In this document: positions 15,461-26,257 of the stretch, piece after piece
How the letters are laid out: every line of letters starts with the position of its first letter
Position numbering within the stretch: the stretch's first letter is position 1
Source of the DNA: Oceanobacillus sp. CFH 90083
GTDB lineage: Bacteria > Bacillota > Bacilli > Bacillales > Amphibacillaceae
DNA length: 64,000 bases
Direction: 5' to 3'
NCBI RefSeq assembly: GCF_009389585.1
Contig: NZ_VIYG01000008.1
Coordinates: 62,001 to 126,000 of the forward strand
Program-made: the position numbers and the translations under genes
The notes under the pieces: generated by a model
The model's input: the letters and a program-made list of their open reading frames with translations, nothing else
Told to the model about the DNA's origin: nothing
The model's database searches: none

Positions 15461-17041
15461 ATGAATGCAATCAAGCGGTTTGGCAGTGCGATGATTGTTC
15501 CTGTACTTTTGTTTGCGTTTTTCGGTATTGTTGTAGGTCTGGCAACATTATTTAAAAATGAGGCTATTATGGGAAGCATCGCAGAAGAAGGTACGTTGTG
15601 GTATAACATTTGGTCGCTGATTGAAAGCGGCGGATGGACAATCTTTAATCATATGGAATTGGCTTTTGTGATCGGGTTACCGATATCACTTGCAAAGAAA
15701 GCACAGGCACGTGCCACACTTGCAGCATTGATGGTTTATCTTGTGTTTAATAATTATATCAATGCTATTTTGACACTTTGGCCATCTACTTTTGGCGTTG
15801 ATTTATCCCAGGGTGTTGAAAATTTAACAGGTGTGAAAGAGATTGCGGGTATTCCTACGCTGGATACAAATATTATTGGTGCAATTGCCATATCCAGTAT
15901 TGTTATTTGGATTCATAATCGTTTTTACGATAAGAAATTACCTGAAATGCTCGGTATTTTCCAAGGTCTTGTATTCGTTACCATAATCGGCTTTTTTGTG
16001 ATGATTCCTTTTGCTTTCCTGATTGCATTTGTGTGGCCATATGTTCAGGCAGGTATTGCTTCATTACAAGGATTCATTTCACAGGCAGGATATATCGGTG
16101 TCTGGCTGTTTCATTTTCTGGAACGTGTCTTAATTCCAACGGGGCTGCATCATTTTATCTATACACCATTTGAATTTGGTCCGGCTGCTGTCAATGAAGG
16201 CTTAAAGCCGTATTGGATTTCCAATTTAAATGATTTTGCAAGCTCGACTGCAGCATTAAAAGATCTATACCCATATGGATTCTTAATGCAGGGAAATATT
16301 AAGATGTTTGGCTGTTTAGGTATCGCGCTTGCTATGTACTTCTCAACACCAAAAGAAAATAGAAAGAAAGTACTTGCACTGGTACTGCCTGCGACGTTAA
16401 CAGCGGTATTTGCAGGAATTACCGAACCGCTTGAATTTACATTCTTATTTATTGCACCATATCTCTTTGTCATCCATGCACTTCTCGGGGCAACGATGGT
16501 TACAATCATGAACATGTTTGGTGTTGTCGGTATGATGGGTGCAGGTTTTATTGAGATAGCAGCATTGAACTGGATTCCGCTCTCTTCCAATCATGGAGGG
16601 ATTTATATAGCCCAGGCTATTGTCGGGTTTATCTTTGTAGCATTATACTTTGTCATCTTTAAATGGATTATTGAGAAGTTTGATATTCCATTGCCAGGCC
16701 GGAAAAAGGAGGAAGAGGTCAAATTATATACGAAAAAAGATTATCAGAATGCGAAACAAGGTGGCGGCCAGGAAGAGGAAGCTCCTAAATATGATTCTGA
16801 ATATGAAGAGAAGGCGGTCTATTATTTAGAAGGGCTTGGCGGCAAAGAAAATATTAAAGATGTTACAAACTGTGCAACACGTCTGCGTGTCACAGTCAAA
16901 GACCCTGACCTGGTCAAAGATAATGATTACTTTACTAAAAATCAGATGGCTCATGGCCTAGCTAAAAGCGGTCAGAGCATACAGGTTATTGTGGGCTTGA
17001 GTGTACCGCAAGTGAGAGATTACTTTGAAGCGAAACTTTAA
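15461..17041 (+). CDS. malP: maltose/alpha-glucoside PTS transporter EIICB
   Basis: A 526-residue phosphotransferase permease. The IIC domain (about 1-420) has some ten membrane segments and the motif GITEPLEFTFLFIAP. After a charged linker comes the IIB domain (about 445-526), whose phosphorylated Cys471 lies in NCATRLRV. Length and order match B. subtilis GlvC/MalP. It imports and phosphorylates maltose or a related alpha-glucoside, using a IIA domain encoded elsewhere. The 6-phospho-glucosidase gene follows after 24 bases. Confidence 0.9.
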   Translation: MNAIKRFGSAMIVPVLLFAFFGIVVGLATLFKNEAIMGSIAEEGTLWYNIWSLIESGGWTIFNHMELAFVIGLPISLAKKAQARATLAALMVYLVFNNYINAILTLWPSTFGVDLSQGVENLTGVKEIAGIPTLDTNIIGAIAISSIVIWIHNRFYDKKLPEMLGIFQGLVFVTIIGFFVMIPFAFLIAFVWPYVQAGIASLQGFISQAGYIGVWLFHFLERVLIPTGLHHFIYTPFEFGPAAVNEGLKPYWISNLNDFASSTAALKDLYPYGFLMQGNIKMFGCLGIALAMYFSTPKENRKKVLALVLPATLTAVFAGITEPLEFTFLFIAPYLFVIHALLGATMVTIMNMFGVVGMMGAGFIEIAALNWIPLSSNHGGIYIAQAIVGFIFVALYFVIFKWIIEKFDIPLPGRKKEEEVKLYTKKDYQNAKQGGGQEEEAPKYDSEYEEKAVYYLEGLGGKENIKDVTNCATRLRVTVKDPDLVKDNDYFTKNQMAHGLAKSGQSIQVIVGLSVPQVRDYFEAKL

Positions 17042-18391
<1,350 letters not shown>

Positions 18392-18401
18392 GTTATATCA
18401 C

Positions 18402-18437
18402 ATAAGCAATATGGGTGGATACGCTCATATTGCTTAT
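18402..18437 (+). terminator. hairpin after the maltose operon
   Basis: ATAAGCAATATG (18402-18413) and its exact complement (18426-18437) form a 12-bp stem ten bases after the malA stop. The T run after it is weak, so it may stabilise the 3' end as much as terminate. Confidence 0.6.
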
Positions 18438-18680
18438 TGCATTATCTGATTACCTGTTTTTATCTACCATGAATTGGCTGTGAGATTTTTTGTGATAGAA
18501 GGTTTACTTTACATTAAGTCTATCTTCTACAAATATTGCAGCTATAAAACCCTTTATTGGCATGTATTTCCATGATTCACTTAAAGATCTGTATCGTTAT
18601 GGTAAAATAAAAGGGATTATGAGATAAGAAAGAATAGTAGGTTCAGCTGTTATAAATACATCATTCAGGGAGAGATGGGA

Positions 18681-19616
18681 ATGCGCATAAATTATATTAT
18701 TCTGGGGCTTGCTATGCTTGTTTTAGGCCTGGTTGGATGTAGCAGCAACAGTGATGATATGAGCAATGGGGAGCAAGAAGTAGCAAGCGATTTACATTCA
18801 CAGGCAGCAGATGAGGAAACCGAAACAGAGGCATCTGTATCGGTGAATGAAAATCAGGGAGAGGAAGAATCAGAGGAGAATATATCGGGTGATAAAGACG
18901 GAGAGCCTGGGGTTGTCCCAATGGAAGAAGAGTCAAAGGAGGCTGAGCAGGAAGCCGAAGAGGAGATGGAGGCAGAAGAAGCTGTAGCAGGTGACGAGGA
19001 TCAGAAGGACGCTGCGTTTTTGTCTCCAACATCAACAGAATATGATATAGAAAAAATAGAAAAGGCAGGTGAATGGATCGAGATTTCTGCAGAATATCCA
19101 GTGTTTGGTATGGGTGACATGGATCAGCTGATTGCACGGGAAGCTGAAAGTTTTTTTGAAAAATTTGAAGCGGAGTTTGCGGAAAACGAAGAAATCAATG
19201 CTCAAACGTCGCAAGAGGGAGAGGAACGGCTTTATTTTTGGGAACCTGTTGTGACAGACGAATATGTATCCTTTATGTTTATAGATTTTAGATTTTTAGG
19301 TGGTCCACATCCCCATACTTCACAGCATCCCTTTAATTACGATGTAAACAATAATCGGAAATTAACGATTCAGGATTTTGTGAAAAACGAATCGCAGCTT
19401 AGCAATCTGAGTGATTTAATATATGAAAAGCTGCCAAGTGAGCATTTGGAAGAAGATATGCTGGAAGAAGTACTGAAACCAGAATGGGATAATTTCAATC
19501 ATTTTATCTTAACAGAGGACTCAATTGTTTTTCATTATGAGCATTATGTGCTTGGACCATATGCTTATGGGGTATTTGAAGCGGAGGTAACATTTGATGA
19601 GCTGAATGAGCTTTGA
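18681..19616 (+). CDS. DUF3298-type lipoprotein
   Basis: About 311 residues. A short hydrophobic signal ends in the lipobox LVGC (Cys20). A long, very acidic linker (about 25-110) leads to a C-terminal domain with FRFLGGPHPHTS and YVLGPYAYGVFE. These motifs resemble the DUF3298 domain, also found in RsiV-like and PdaC-like surface proteins. It should sit on the outer face of the membrane, with the acidic linker crossing the cell wall. The ligand is unknown. I prefer ATG 18681 over 18675 because GGGAGAG then has normal spacing. It is monocistronic. Confidence 0.75.
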   Translation: MRINYIILGLAMLVLGLVGCSSNSDDMSNGEQEVASDLHSQAADEETETEASVSVNENQGEEESEENISGDKDGEPGVVPMEEESKEAEQEAEEEMEAEEAVAGDEDQKDAAFLSPTSTEYDIEKIEKAGEWIEISAEYPVFGMGDMDQLIAREAESFFEKFEAEFAENEEINAQTSQEGEERLYFWEPVVTDEYVSFMFIDFRFLGGPHPHTSQHPFNYDVNNNRKLTIQDFVKNESQLSNLSDLIYEKLPSEHLEEDMLEEVLKPEWDNFNHFILTEDSIVFHYEHYVLGPYAYGVFEAEVTFDELNEL

Positions 19617-20083
19617 CGGAGAAATAGACAAACTTTAGTAGTCATGTGCTTGTACTGTATCCATTAGGGATGGGGACAGTAATTCTCTGGAATGATTGGC
19701 AGTGTGTTTATTATCTTCATTTGGTATAGGCACAGTTTTGCCCCATTGTTTATGTTTGGCTTTCAATGATTTTTAAAATGTAATTGGAGCAGTTGAAGTT
19801 TTAATGGGAAAAATAGAAAGATAATCGATAGCATTGGTTATTAATTTCCATTTATTTGAAAATTTGATGTATTTGCTATTGTTAAAAGAGCGGATTTTTG
19901 TTAAAATATCCTTACTTAACAGAGTGAGAAAAGCAATACAGTATGGTGTTTAGAGTGCGGTTTAACGGAGATTGAAAAAATATATTCCTTTTGAGAAATA
20001 ATTATTTATTGGATAAACAAAATTAGTTGAATATATCTCTGTTTAGGTTTTATCGTTTAAAATTACGGATAGGATGTGTTGAA
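19617..20083. other. long intergenic region
   Basis: There is no supportable gene. A weak imperfect hairpin (TACTGT...ACAGTA, about 19655-19683) lacks a T run. The AT-rich second half should hold the promoter for the small gene at 20084. Nothing else is recognisable. Confidence 0.4.
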
Positions 20084-20260
20084 ATGGAAAAAGAACCGAA
20101 ATTAGCTGCTTTTGTAAAATTGCATAACCTTATCATATATTATTCTGAATACAGGGATATGCCGGCGGAAGATGATTTTGATTTCTTTAAAGAAGTGGAA
20201 CAGTGCTGTAATGTTTTAGAGATTAGTTACGAAGATTTTCTAAAAGAGATGGAGTTTTAG
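20084..20260 (+). CDS. small acidic protein of unknown function
   Basis: A 58-residue soluble protein starting MEKEPKLAAFVKLH and rich in Glu, Asp and Phe. ATG 20084 follows AGGATG at normal spacing; a longer in-frame start at 20027 has no ribosome site. A terminator-like hairpin lies about 100 bases after the stop, which supports a real transcript. I do not recognise the family. Confidence 0.5.
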   Translation: MEKEPKLAAFVKLHNLIIYYSEYRDMPAEDDFDFFKEVEQCCNVLEISYEDFLKEMEF

Positions 20261-20358
20261 GATAGAGAGAGCGGACTTTTCTGGCAGGAAAAAGAATTTC
20301 TTTGGAAATAGCGAGAACAATGCATTTGAATACTCTGCTACTATGGATGGAAAATAAA

Positions 20359-20390
20359 GGCCGGATACTTTAAGGTGTCCGGCTATGTCT
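20359..20390 (+). terminator. terminator-like hairpin
   Basis: GGCCGGATAC (20359-20368) pairs with GTGTCCGGCT (20375-20384) through a short loop with G-U pairs. The T run is poor. It lies between the small gene and the PucR-type regulator. Confidence 0.55.
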
Positions 20391-20552
20391 GATTTAGACG
20401 CCTATATTTTCTATCAGGACAGATTCCCTTTATAGTGTGTGTTAAAAAGTACGATTTGTTTTATAGCTGCAATAAACTTATTAAATACTAAAAGTAAATT
20501 TAGTGATCGGAATAAACGAGAACCTTTCAGCACAAAATGGAGGGATATGAAT

Positions 20553-22142
20553 ATGGGTCTATCGATCAGTAATGCAATGAAGCTGGGAAGATTTAATGAG
20601 TGTGAGGTAGTTGCCGGGCATAAAGGAATGAGAAGAATTGTTGAAAACGTTACCGTAATGGAAGTTCCCGAAATCGTGCCATGGCTAAAAGGCAAAGAAC
20701 TGATCCTGACCACGCTGTATGTAATAAAAGATGACTTTGATGCACAGAACCTATTAGTCCAGAAGCTCCATAATGCAGGAGTTTCTGGACTTGCTATTAA
20801 GCCGTCTCATTTTATTGGCGAAATCCCTGATGGAATCATCAGCAGCGGTAATAAACTTGCTTTTCCAATTATTAAGATTCCACATGATATCAGATATTTA
20901 GATATTTTATCTCCATTGATGCACTATATTTTTAATCAGAAAATAGTATTGGAAGAGGATTTAGAGCAGGCAACAAGAATATTACAGGCAATATCTCCCG
21001 ATGAGCAAGGAGTAGAAGCTTTTTTACAAAATGTAAGTAATCTTACAAGGAATCTGGTAACGATTGAAAGCGAGCTGTCCTATATTACCATTCCTAAATT
21101 CCCAAAAAACATGTCGCCATTAACGCAGGAGCAAATTTGTGATCTTTCCTTCACTAAAAAAGCGGCCAGATTAAAGCGTAAAATGAATAATACATTTATA
21201 TCGTGTATTGTCTCTCCGATTATAATGGACGGAAAGTATTGTGGGAACCTGACTTGCTGGGGAATAGACAGCGATCATTTATCAACGGATATGGTTATTC
21301 TGGAAAAAGCTTCTGCTTTATTATCACTCGAATTCTTAAGACACAAGGTGAAATACGATGTGGAACAGCAGTATAAAAATGACTTTATCCGAGAATTGTT
21401 ATTTAGTAACAGTATGAAAGAAAAGAACGTTATCGAGTGGGGAAGAAAGTATAAAATTACAAAAGATACAATGTATTGCTGCATGCTGCTTCGGATAGAA
21501 GGGGAGCAGGCTGATTCGATAGAGCAGCAGAAATTAAAGGATGCCAAAATCATTCCAATGATTAAAACATTTCTTTCCGGTTCGTTAAGCGGATATATTG
21601 GCAATGAAGTTTGTGTGATTTTTTCTGTTATAAGTAACAACAATGATATGATCGAAAACATGTACGATGAGATTAGCAGATATATTGGATCTGCTTGCAG
21701 ACTTATCATAGGTGTTGGAAGAGCGGGTCAGGGTCCCCGGGGGATCCAGCTGAGCTATAGACAAGCTGAGCAGGCGCTATCTTTACATGAGAAATCTGGA
21801 CTGGACAAAAACATCGTTCATTATAAAGATTTGGGCGTGTACCGGTTAATCAATCAAATGAGAGATAGTAATGAGCTCCATGAATTTTATGATGAAACGA
21901 TAGGCAGGTTAATAGAATATGATTCCAAAGGTGAATTATTAACAACGCTTCAAAGTTATTTTGATCATAATGAAAAATTAAAGACTGTGGCAGACAGCTT
22001 ATTTATTCATGTGAATACATTAAAATATCGTCTGAATAAAATAGGGGAGATAACAGATCATCATTTAAAAAATTCCGATGAGAAATTAAAGCTGTTTATT
22101 GGTTTGAAAATATACGATCTGTATTATCTAAATAAACATTAA
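20553..22142 (+). CDS. PucR-family transcriptional regulator of the pyrimidine catabolic cluster
   Basis: About 529 residues with the PucR plan. An N-terminal PucR ligand domain (about 5-125) opens SISNAMKLGRFNECEVVAGH. A middle GGDEF-like region follows, and a C-terminal helix-turn-helix (about 470-525) contains LKTVADSLFIHVNTLKYRLN. B. subtilis PucR activates purine (allantoin) degradation. Relatives sense other nitrogen compounds. Here it lies upstream of genes for pyrimidine-ring reduction and opening, so the inducer may be orotate or a breakdown product. ATG 20553 is preferred because GGAGGG lies nine bases upstream. A strong terminator follows, so the regulator is transcribed separately from the enzymes. 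Confidence 0.82.
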   Translation: MGLSISNAMKLGRFNECEVVAGHKGMRRIVENVTVMEVPEIVPWLKGKELILTTLYVIKDDFDAQNLLVQKLHNAGVSGLAIKPSHFIGEIPDGIISSGNKLAFPIIKIPHDIRYLDILSPLMHYIFNQKIVLEEDLEQATRILQAISPDEQGVEAFLQNVSNLTRNLVTIESELSYITIPKFPKNMSPLTQEQICDLSFTKKAARLKRKMNNTFISCIVSPIIMDGKYCGNLTCWGIDSDHLSTDMVILEKASALLSLEFLRHKVKYDVEQQYKNDFIRELLFSNSMKEKNVIEWGRKYKITKDTMYCCMLLRIEGEQADSIEQQKLKDAKIIPMIKTFLSGSLSGYIGNEVCVIFSVISNNNDMIENMYDEISRYIGSACRLIIGVGRAGQGPRGIQLSYRQAEQALSLHEKSGLDKNIVHYKDLGVYRLINQMRDSNELHEFYDETIGRLIEYDSKGELLTTLQSYFDHNEKLKTVADSLFIHVNTLKYRLNKIGEITDHHLKNSDEKLKLFIGLKIYDLYYLNKH

Positions 22143-22160
22143 TTTGTTGTTTCAGACAAA

Positions 22161-22189
22161 AAAATCAACTAAAAATAGTTGATTTTTTA
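22161..22189 (+). terminator. Rho-independent terminator
   Basis: AAAATCAACTA (22161-22171) pairs perfectly with TAGTTGATTTT (22176-22186) through an AAAA loop, followed by TT and an AT-rich tail. It ends the pucR-type gene. Confidence 0.85.
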
Positions 22190-22280
22190 TATTTTATTTT
22201 TTTGAAAATTTCTGTATTATTTGTTTATACAATGTTGAAAGCAGTAAATTATTCCTGATAGTCAGATAAGGGGGAGTTTT

Positions 22281-23537
22281 ATGGAAAAGGATAATGGCGT
22301 TCAAAATCAGACAAGTGCAGGGAATGGCCCTGATGGTCCAAAGAAATTCACGGGCTATCAATGGAAAACATTATGGGCATCCACAATTGGTTATGCTATG
22401 GATGGATTAGATATGATGATCCTTGCTTATACTTTACCGTTAATTATGGCTTATTATGGACTTAACCAGGTCGAAGGCGGCAGTCTTTCAACCATTACTT
22501 TGCTCGGGTCTGTACTGGGGGGAATTCTTTTCGGTATATTAGCGGATAAGTATGGACGGGTCAGGGTATTTACCTGGACCATATTAATTTTTTCTGTGTT
22601 TACAGGTCTTTGTGCATTTGCTCCAAATGAACAGACCTTTGCTTTCTTCCGGTTTATGGCAGGACTGGGACTGGGAGGCGAATTTGGAATTGGCATGACG
22701 CTTGTTAGTGAAGCATGGCCCAAAAAATATCGTTCCAGAGCAACATCTATTGTTGCGACAGGCTTCCAGTTTGGGATTATTTTAGCTACCTTGGCGACTT
22801 TATTTATTGCTCCAAAGTTTGGATGGCAGGGTGTGTTTCTGGCAGGGGTTCTCCCGGCTATTTTAGCTTTCTGGTCACGCCGGAATTTAGAAGAGCCCGA
22901 AATTTGGAAGCAGCTTAAAGATGAAAATAAAAATAAAATTGCATTAGGTCACCTTTTTTCTTCCTTTAAGAAGACGAAGGTTACGATTGGTTTGACGATA
23001 GCAACAAGTGTGCAGAATTTTGGCTTCTATGGAATTATGACCTGGATGCCGACAATGCTGGCTGTTGAAATGGGGTATTCATTCAATTCTACGACGGTGT
23101 GGACCGTGGTTACTATCGCTGGAATGCTGGTTGGTATTTTAATTTTCGGAATCATGGCCGATAAAATTGGCCGGAAGCCATCCTATTTGATTTTCCTGTT
23201 TGCAGCGGCTGCAATGATTTGGATTTATTTCCAGCAAACCTCTACCACGATGCTTATCGTATTAGGAGGATTACTAGGCTTTTTTGTAAATGGAATGATG
23301 GGTGGATACGGAGCATTGCTTGCCGAGCATTATGAAACAGAGGCAAGGTCTACTGCTGAAAATGTTATTTTTAACGTTGGAAGAGGAATCGCAGGATTTG
23401 CTCCGCTGATTATTGGTTATATTTCATTAAATTATTCTCTCAGTTACGCGTTAGGGCTTCTTTCTTTCATTTATGTTCTTTCTGCCCTGAGCTTTATCTT
23501 TCTGATTCCTGAGACAAAGGGAGTGGAATTGCATTAA
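22281..23537 (+). CDS. MFS transporter, probable orotate/pyrimidine-acid uptake
   Basis: A 418-residue major facilitator with about 12 membrane segments. It has the loop 2-3 motif GILADKYGRVRVF and its repeat GIMADKIGRKP. The N-terminal half (GYAMDGLDMMILAYTLPLI) resembles aromatic acid:H+ symporters. It heads the enzyme run behind GGGGGAG. An aromatic-acid-type carrier fits import of a ring acid such as orotate, the proposed pathway substrate. Specificity is inferred only from context. Confidence 0.75.
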   Translation: MEKDNGVQNQTSAGNGPDGPKKFTGYQWKTLWASTIGYAMDGLDMMILAYTLPLIMAYYGLNQVEGGSLSTITLLGSVLGGILFGILADKYGRVRVFTWTILIFSVFTGLCAFAPNEQTFAFFRFMAGLGLGGEFGIGMTLVSEAWPKKYRSRATSIVATGFQFGIILATLATLFIAPKFGWQGVFLAGVLPAILAFWSRRNLEEPEIWKQLKDENKNKIALGHLFSSFKKTKVTIGLTIATSVQNFGFYGIMTWMPTMLAVEMGYSFNSTTVWTVVTIAGMLVGILIFGIMADKIGRKPSYLIFLFAAAAMIWIYFQQTSTTMLIVLGGLLGFFVNGMMGGYGALLAEHYETEARSTAENVIFNVGRGIAGFAPLIIGYISLNYSLSYALGLLSFIYVLSALSFIFLIPETKGVELH

Positions 23538-23581
23538 GGTGCAGGTTCTAAATAAGCGATTTAGGAAAAGAGGTGCGCAAT

Positions 23582-24880
23582 TTGAGCAAAGAGGTTACTT
23601 TTGCAGCTGTTGGCGACAGCTTTATCACGCGACGCTTACCAGATACGCATTTAGAAGCATTTACGGAACTACGCGACCTGATTAATCAAGGTGACTTTCG
23701 GTTTACCAATTTTGAAATGACCACCCCTGGAAAGGGTAAGATGCCGTCTGCTATAAGCGGCGGCACATGGGCAAATGCTCATCCAAGTGTGATTAATGAT
23801 CTTAAATCTTACGGCTTTAACTGTGTGGCATGGGCAAACAACCATACATTAGATTATTTATACAGCGGCTTGCTGCAAACAAAACATTATTTGGAAAAAG
23901 CGGAATTGGTTCATGCTGGGGCAGGAAGCAATTTAGCGGAAGCGAGTACCCCGAAATATATAGAACTCCCTCAGGGGAGAGCAGCTTTAATTGCTTTAAC
24001 GACAACATTCCATGAAACCTGGATGGCAGGCGAGCAAAGAAGAGATGGGAATGGACGCCCAGGGGTTAATGGGTTGAGATGTACAAATCAATTTTATACT
24101 ACGCCGGAGAAGCTAAGATGTCTCAAAGAAATAGCTGAACAGACAGGGATAAATGCGCAAAGGAATTTAGATATTATGGAAGGTTTTTTGTTAGAGGATA
24201 GTCCGGAAGAAGTTGTATTTGGAGGGCATCGGTTCATGGAAAGTGACGAGCCCGGGTGGAAGAGGATACCTGATAATAAAGACGTTCATAGAGTCATAGA
24301 TGCGATAAACGAGGCCAAACGACAGGCAGATTATGTTATTGTGAGTATCCATTCACATGAGATGCAGGGAGAGAATAAACAGCTTCCCGCTGAATTTGTG
24401 GAACAAATTTCAAGATTATTTATTGATGAAGGCGCGCATGCGATTTTAGGTCATGGCCCTCATATTGTACGCGGCATAGAAATCTATAAAAATAGACCTA
24501 TTTTCTACAGCTTGGGCAACTTTATTTTTCAAAATGATACGGTCGAATCTCTGCCTGCAGACTTTTATGAGAAGTATCATTTATCACCGGACAGCAATGT
24601 TGCAGATGCTATGGATCAAAGAAGCAGAAATAATACGATAGGGCTGGGCACAAACCCGCTTGTTTGGGAATCTGTTATTCCAATATGGAAGATGAGAGAC
24701 GGCAGGCTGACGGAGTTGAAAATATATCCAATCGAATTAGGATATAAGAAGGAAAGGTATCAGCGGGGCTGGCCGTCACGATCTCAAAATGACGCTATTC
24801 TGATGAATCTGCAAAGCTTGTCCAAGCCGTATCAAACAAAGATACAAATTGAAAACCATGTAGGTGTTGTTGAGCTTTAA
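23582..24880 (+). CDS. CapA-family metallophosphoesterase-like protein
   Basis: A 432-residue CapA/PgsA-type protein with the metal-binding set intact: FAAVGDSF, TNFEM, WANNHTLDY, VSIHSHEMQ and ILGHGPHIV. CapA relatives are named for poly-gamma-glutamate capsule synthesis, but the fold is that of calcineurin-like phosphoesterases. No signal peptide or membrane anchor is present, unlike capsule CapA, so this one should be cytosolic. I choose TTG 23582 behind AGAGGTG. It lies 44 bases after the transporter gene and before the carbamoylase gene. Its place in a pyrimidine operon has no obvious explanation: it might be a hydrolase for a pathway intermediate or a nucleotide. Confidence 0.72.
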   Translation: MSKEVTFAAVGDSFITRRLPDTHLEAFTELRDLINQGDFRFTNFEMTTPGKGKMPSAISGGTWANAHPSVINDLKSYGFNCVAWANNHTLDYLYSGLLQTKHYLEKAELVHAGAGSNLAEASTPKYIELPQGRAALIALTTTFHETWMAGEQRRDGNGRPGVNGLRCTNQFYTTPEKLRCLKEIAEQTGINAQRNLDIMEGFLLEDSPEEVVFGGHRFMESDEPGWKRIPDNKDVHRVIDAINEAKRQADYVIVSIHSHEMQGENKQLPAEFVEQISRLFIDEGAHAILGHGPHIVRGIEIYKNRPIFYSLGNFIFQNDTVESLPADFYEKYHLSPDSNVADAMDQRSRNNTIGLGTNPLVWESVIPIWKMRDGRLTELKIYPIELGYKKERYQRGWPSRSQNDAILMNLQSLSKPYQTKIQIENHVGVVEL

Positions 24881-25003
24881 AGCAGCACTTATAAAAATGT
24901 GAGGAACTGCTTATCTCGAACATATTCAGAATATGTGAGTCTAGATGGTTAAATGAAGGATATATAATAAAAGCTAATGTCAAAGGAACAGGGGGGAGTT
25001 TGG

Positions 25004-26257
25004 TTGGATTTTCAAAGATTAGAGCAGACGCTAAAAAAAATCAATTCATATAGTGATGCTGGTGAAGGCATCAATAGGCTGGCCTATACAGCAATTGAAC
25101 AGCAGGCTGTTAAGGACATTGCTTCTCTTTGTGAGAACGAAGGCCTGGCAGCCAGGTTTGATTCAGCCGGAAATCTGATAGTAAGGAAAGAAGGGGTAAA
25201 TGCGAGTTTACCAGCTGTGGCTTTTGGGTCACATATTGATAGTGTTTATGAAGCAGGCGGATATGATGGCACAGTTGGAGTTGCGGCTGGACTGGAACTC
25301 ATACGCAGCCTTCATGAAGAAAACATACAAACAGAGCATCCCTTGGAATTAATTGTTTTTGCGTGCGAGGAGTCAGCAAGATTTGGATTTTCGACGCTTG
25401 GCAGTAAAGCAATAGCCGGGCTGGTGAAAAAAGAAGCTATTGCTGAGTTACAGGATAAGGACGGTATCCTTTTGCAGGATGCTTTCAAAAAATGTGGGCT
25501 TGATTTGGATAAGCTGGGGGAAGCGAAGCAGAGAGAGGGAGCGTATAAAGCTTTCTTTGAGCTCCATGTTGAACAAGGCCCTATTTTGGAAAAAGAAAAT
25601 AAACAAATAGGCATTGCGACAGGGATAGCTGGTGCGACAAGATTTCAGTTAAATATAACAGGTGTTGCATCACATTCTGGAACAACTCCAATGGATTATC
25701 GTAAGGATGCTTTTCTTGGAGCTGCTGAAATTGCTCTTGCAATCGAAAAGGCTGCCCAATCTGAAAATTCTATTGGAACAGTAGCAACCGTGGGCGTTTG
25801 TAATGTGAAGCCGGGTGCAATGAACGTTATCCCTGGAGCGGTGGAAATGAGTGTAGACATTCGCGGAATTTCAGAAAAATCGAAGCAGATCGTCATTCAG
25901 GAGCTGTTTCGGTCGATAAAAGCTATCGAAGAAAAACGCATGTTAATGGTTCAGCATACAAAAATAGGTGATCAGGCTCCAGTCCTTTTAAATCAAGATG
26001 TCATCCGGGAGCTAAGCAATACCTGTGAAGAAAGTCAGTATTCGTATCATATGATGTCCAGTGGTGCCGGGCATGATGCAATGAATATGGCAAAGCTGTG
26101 TCCTGTGGGGTTATTGTTTATACCATCTAAAAATGGTCTGAGTCATAATCCGGAAGAGTATAGCTCGATGGAGCAAATTGCATTAGGAGCAACTGTGCTG
26201 AAAAAGGAAGTATTGAAATGGGCGAAAGTTACGAGTAGTACAACGGGGCAGATATAA
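25004..26257 (+). CDS. N-carbamoyl-L-amino acid hydrolase (ureidosuccinase/allantoate amidohydrolase family)
   Basis: A 417-residue M20 carbamoylase. Metal and catalytic residues are visible in FGSHIDSV, AGGYDGTVGV, ACEESARFG, ELHVEQGP and SSGAGHDAMN, ending with SHNPEEYSS. The family hydrolyses N-carbamoyl amino acids, allantoate or beta-ureidopropionate. With dihydroorotase- and dihydroorotate dehydrogenase-like partners, N-carbamoyl-L-aspartate is the best candidate, giving aspartate, CO2 and ammonia. TTG 25004 is chosen because GGGGGGAG lies five bases before it; ATG 24977 is an alternative. Its stop overlaps the next start (TAATG). Confidence 0.82.
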   Translation: MDFQRLEQTLKKINSYSDAGEGINRLAYTAIEQQAVKDIASLCENEGLAARFDSAGNLIVRKEGVNASLPAVAFGSHIDSVYEAGGYDGTVGVAAGLELIRSLHEENIQTEHPLELIVFACEESARFGFSTLGSKAIAGLVKKEAIAELQDKDGILLQDAFKKCGLDLDKLGEAKQREGAYKAFFELHVEQGPILEKENKQIGIATGIAGATRFQLNITGVASHSGTTPMDYRKDAFLGAAEIALAIEKAAQSENSIGTVATVGVCNVKPGAMNVIPGAVEMSVDIRGISEKSKQIVIQELFRSIKAIEEKRMLMVQHTKIGDQAPVLLNQDVIRELSNTCEESQYSYHMMSSGAGHDAMNMAKLCPVGLLFIPSKNGLSHNPEEYSSMEQIALGATVLKKEVLKWAKVTSSTTGQI

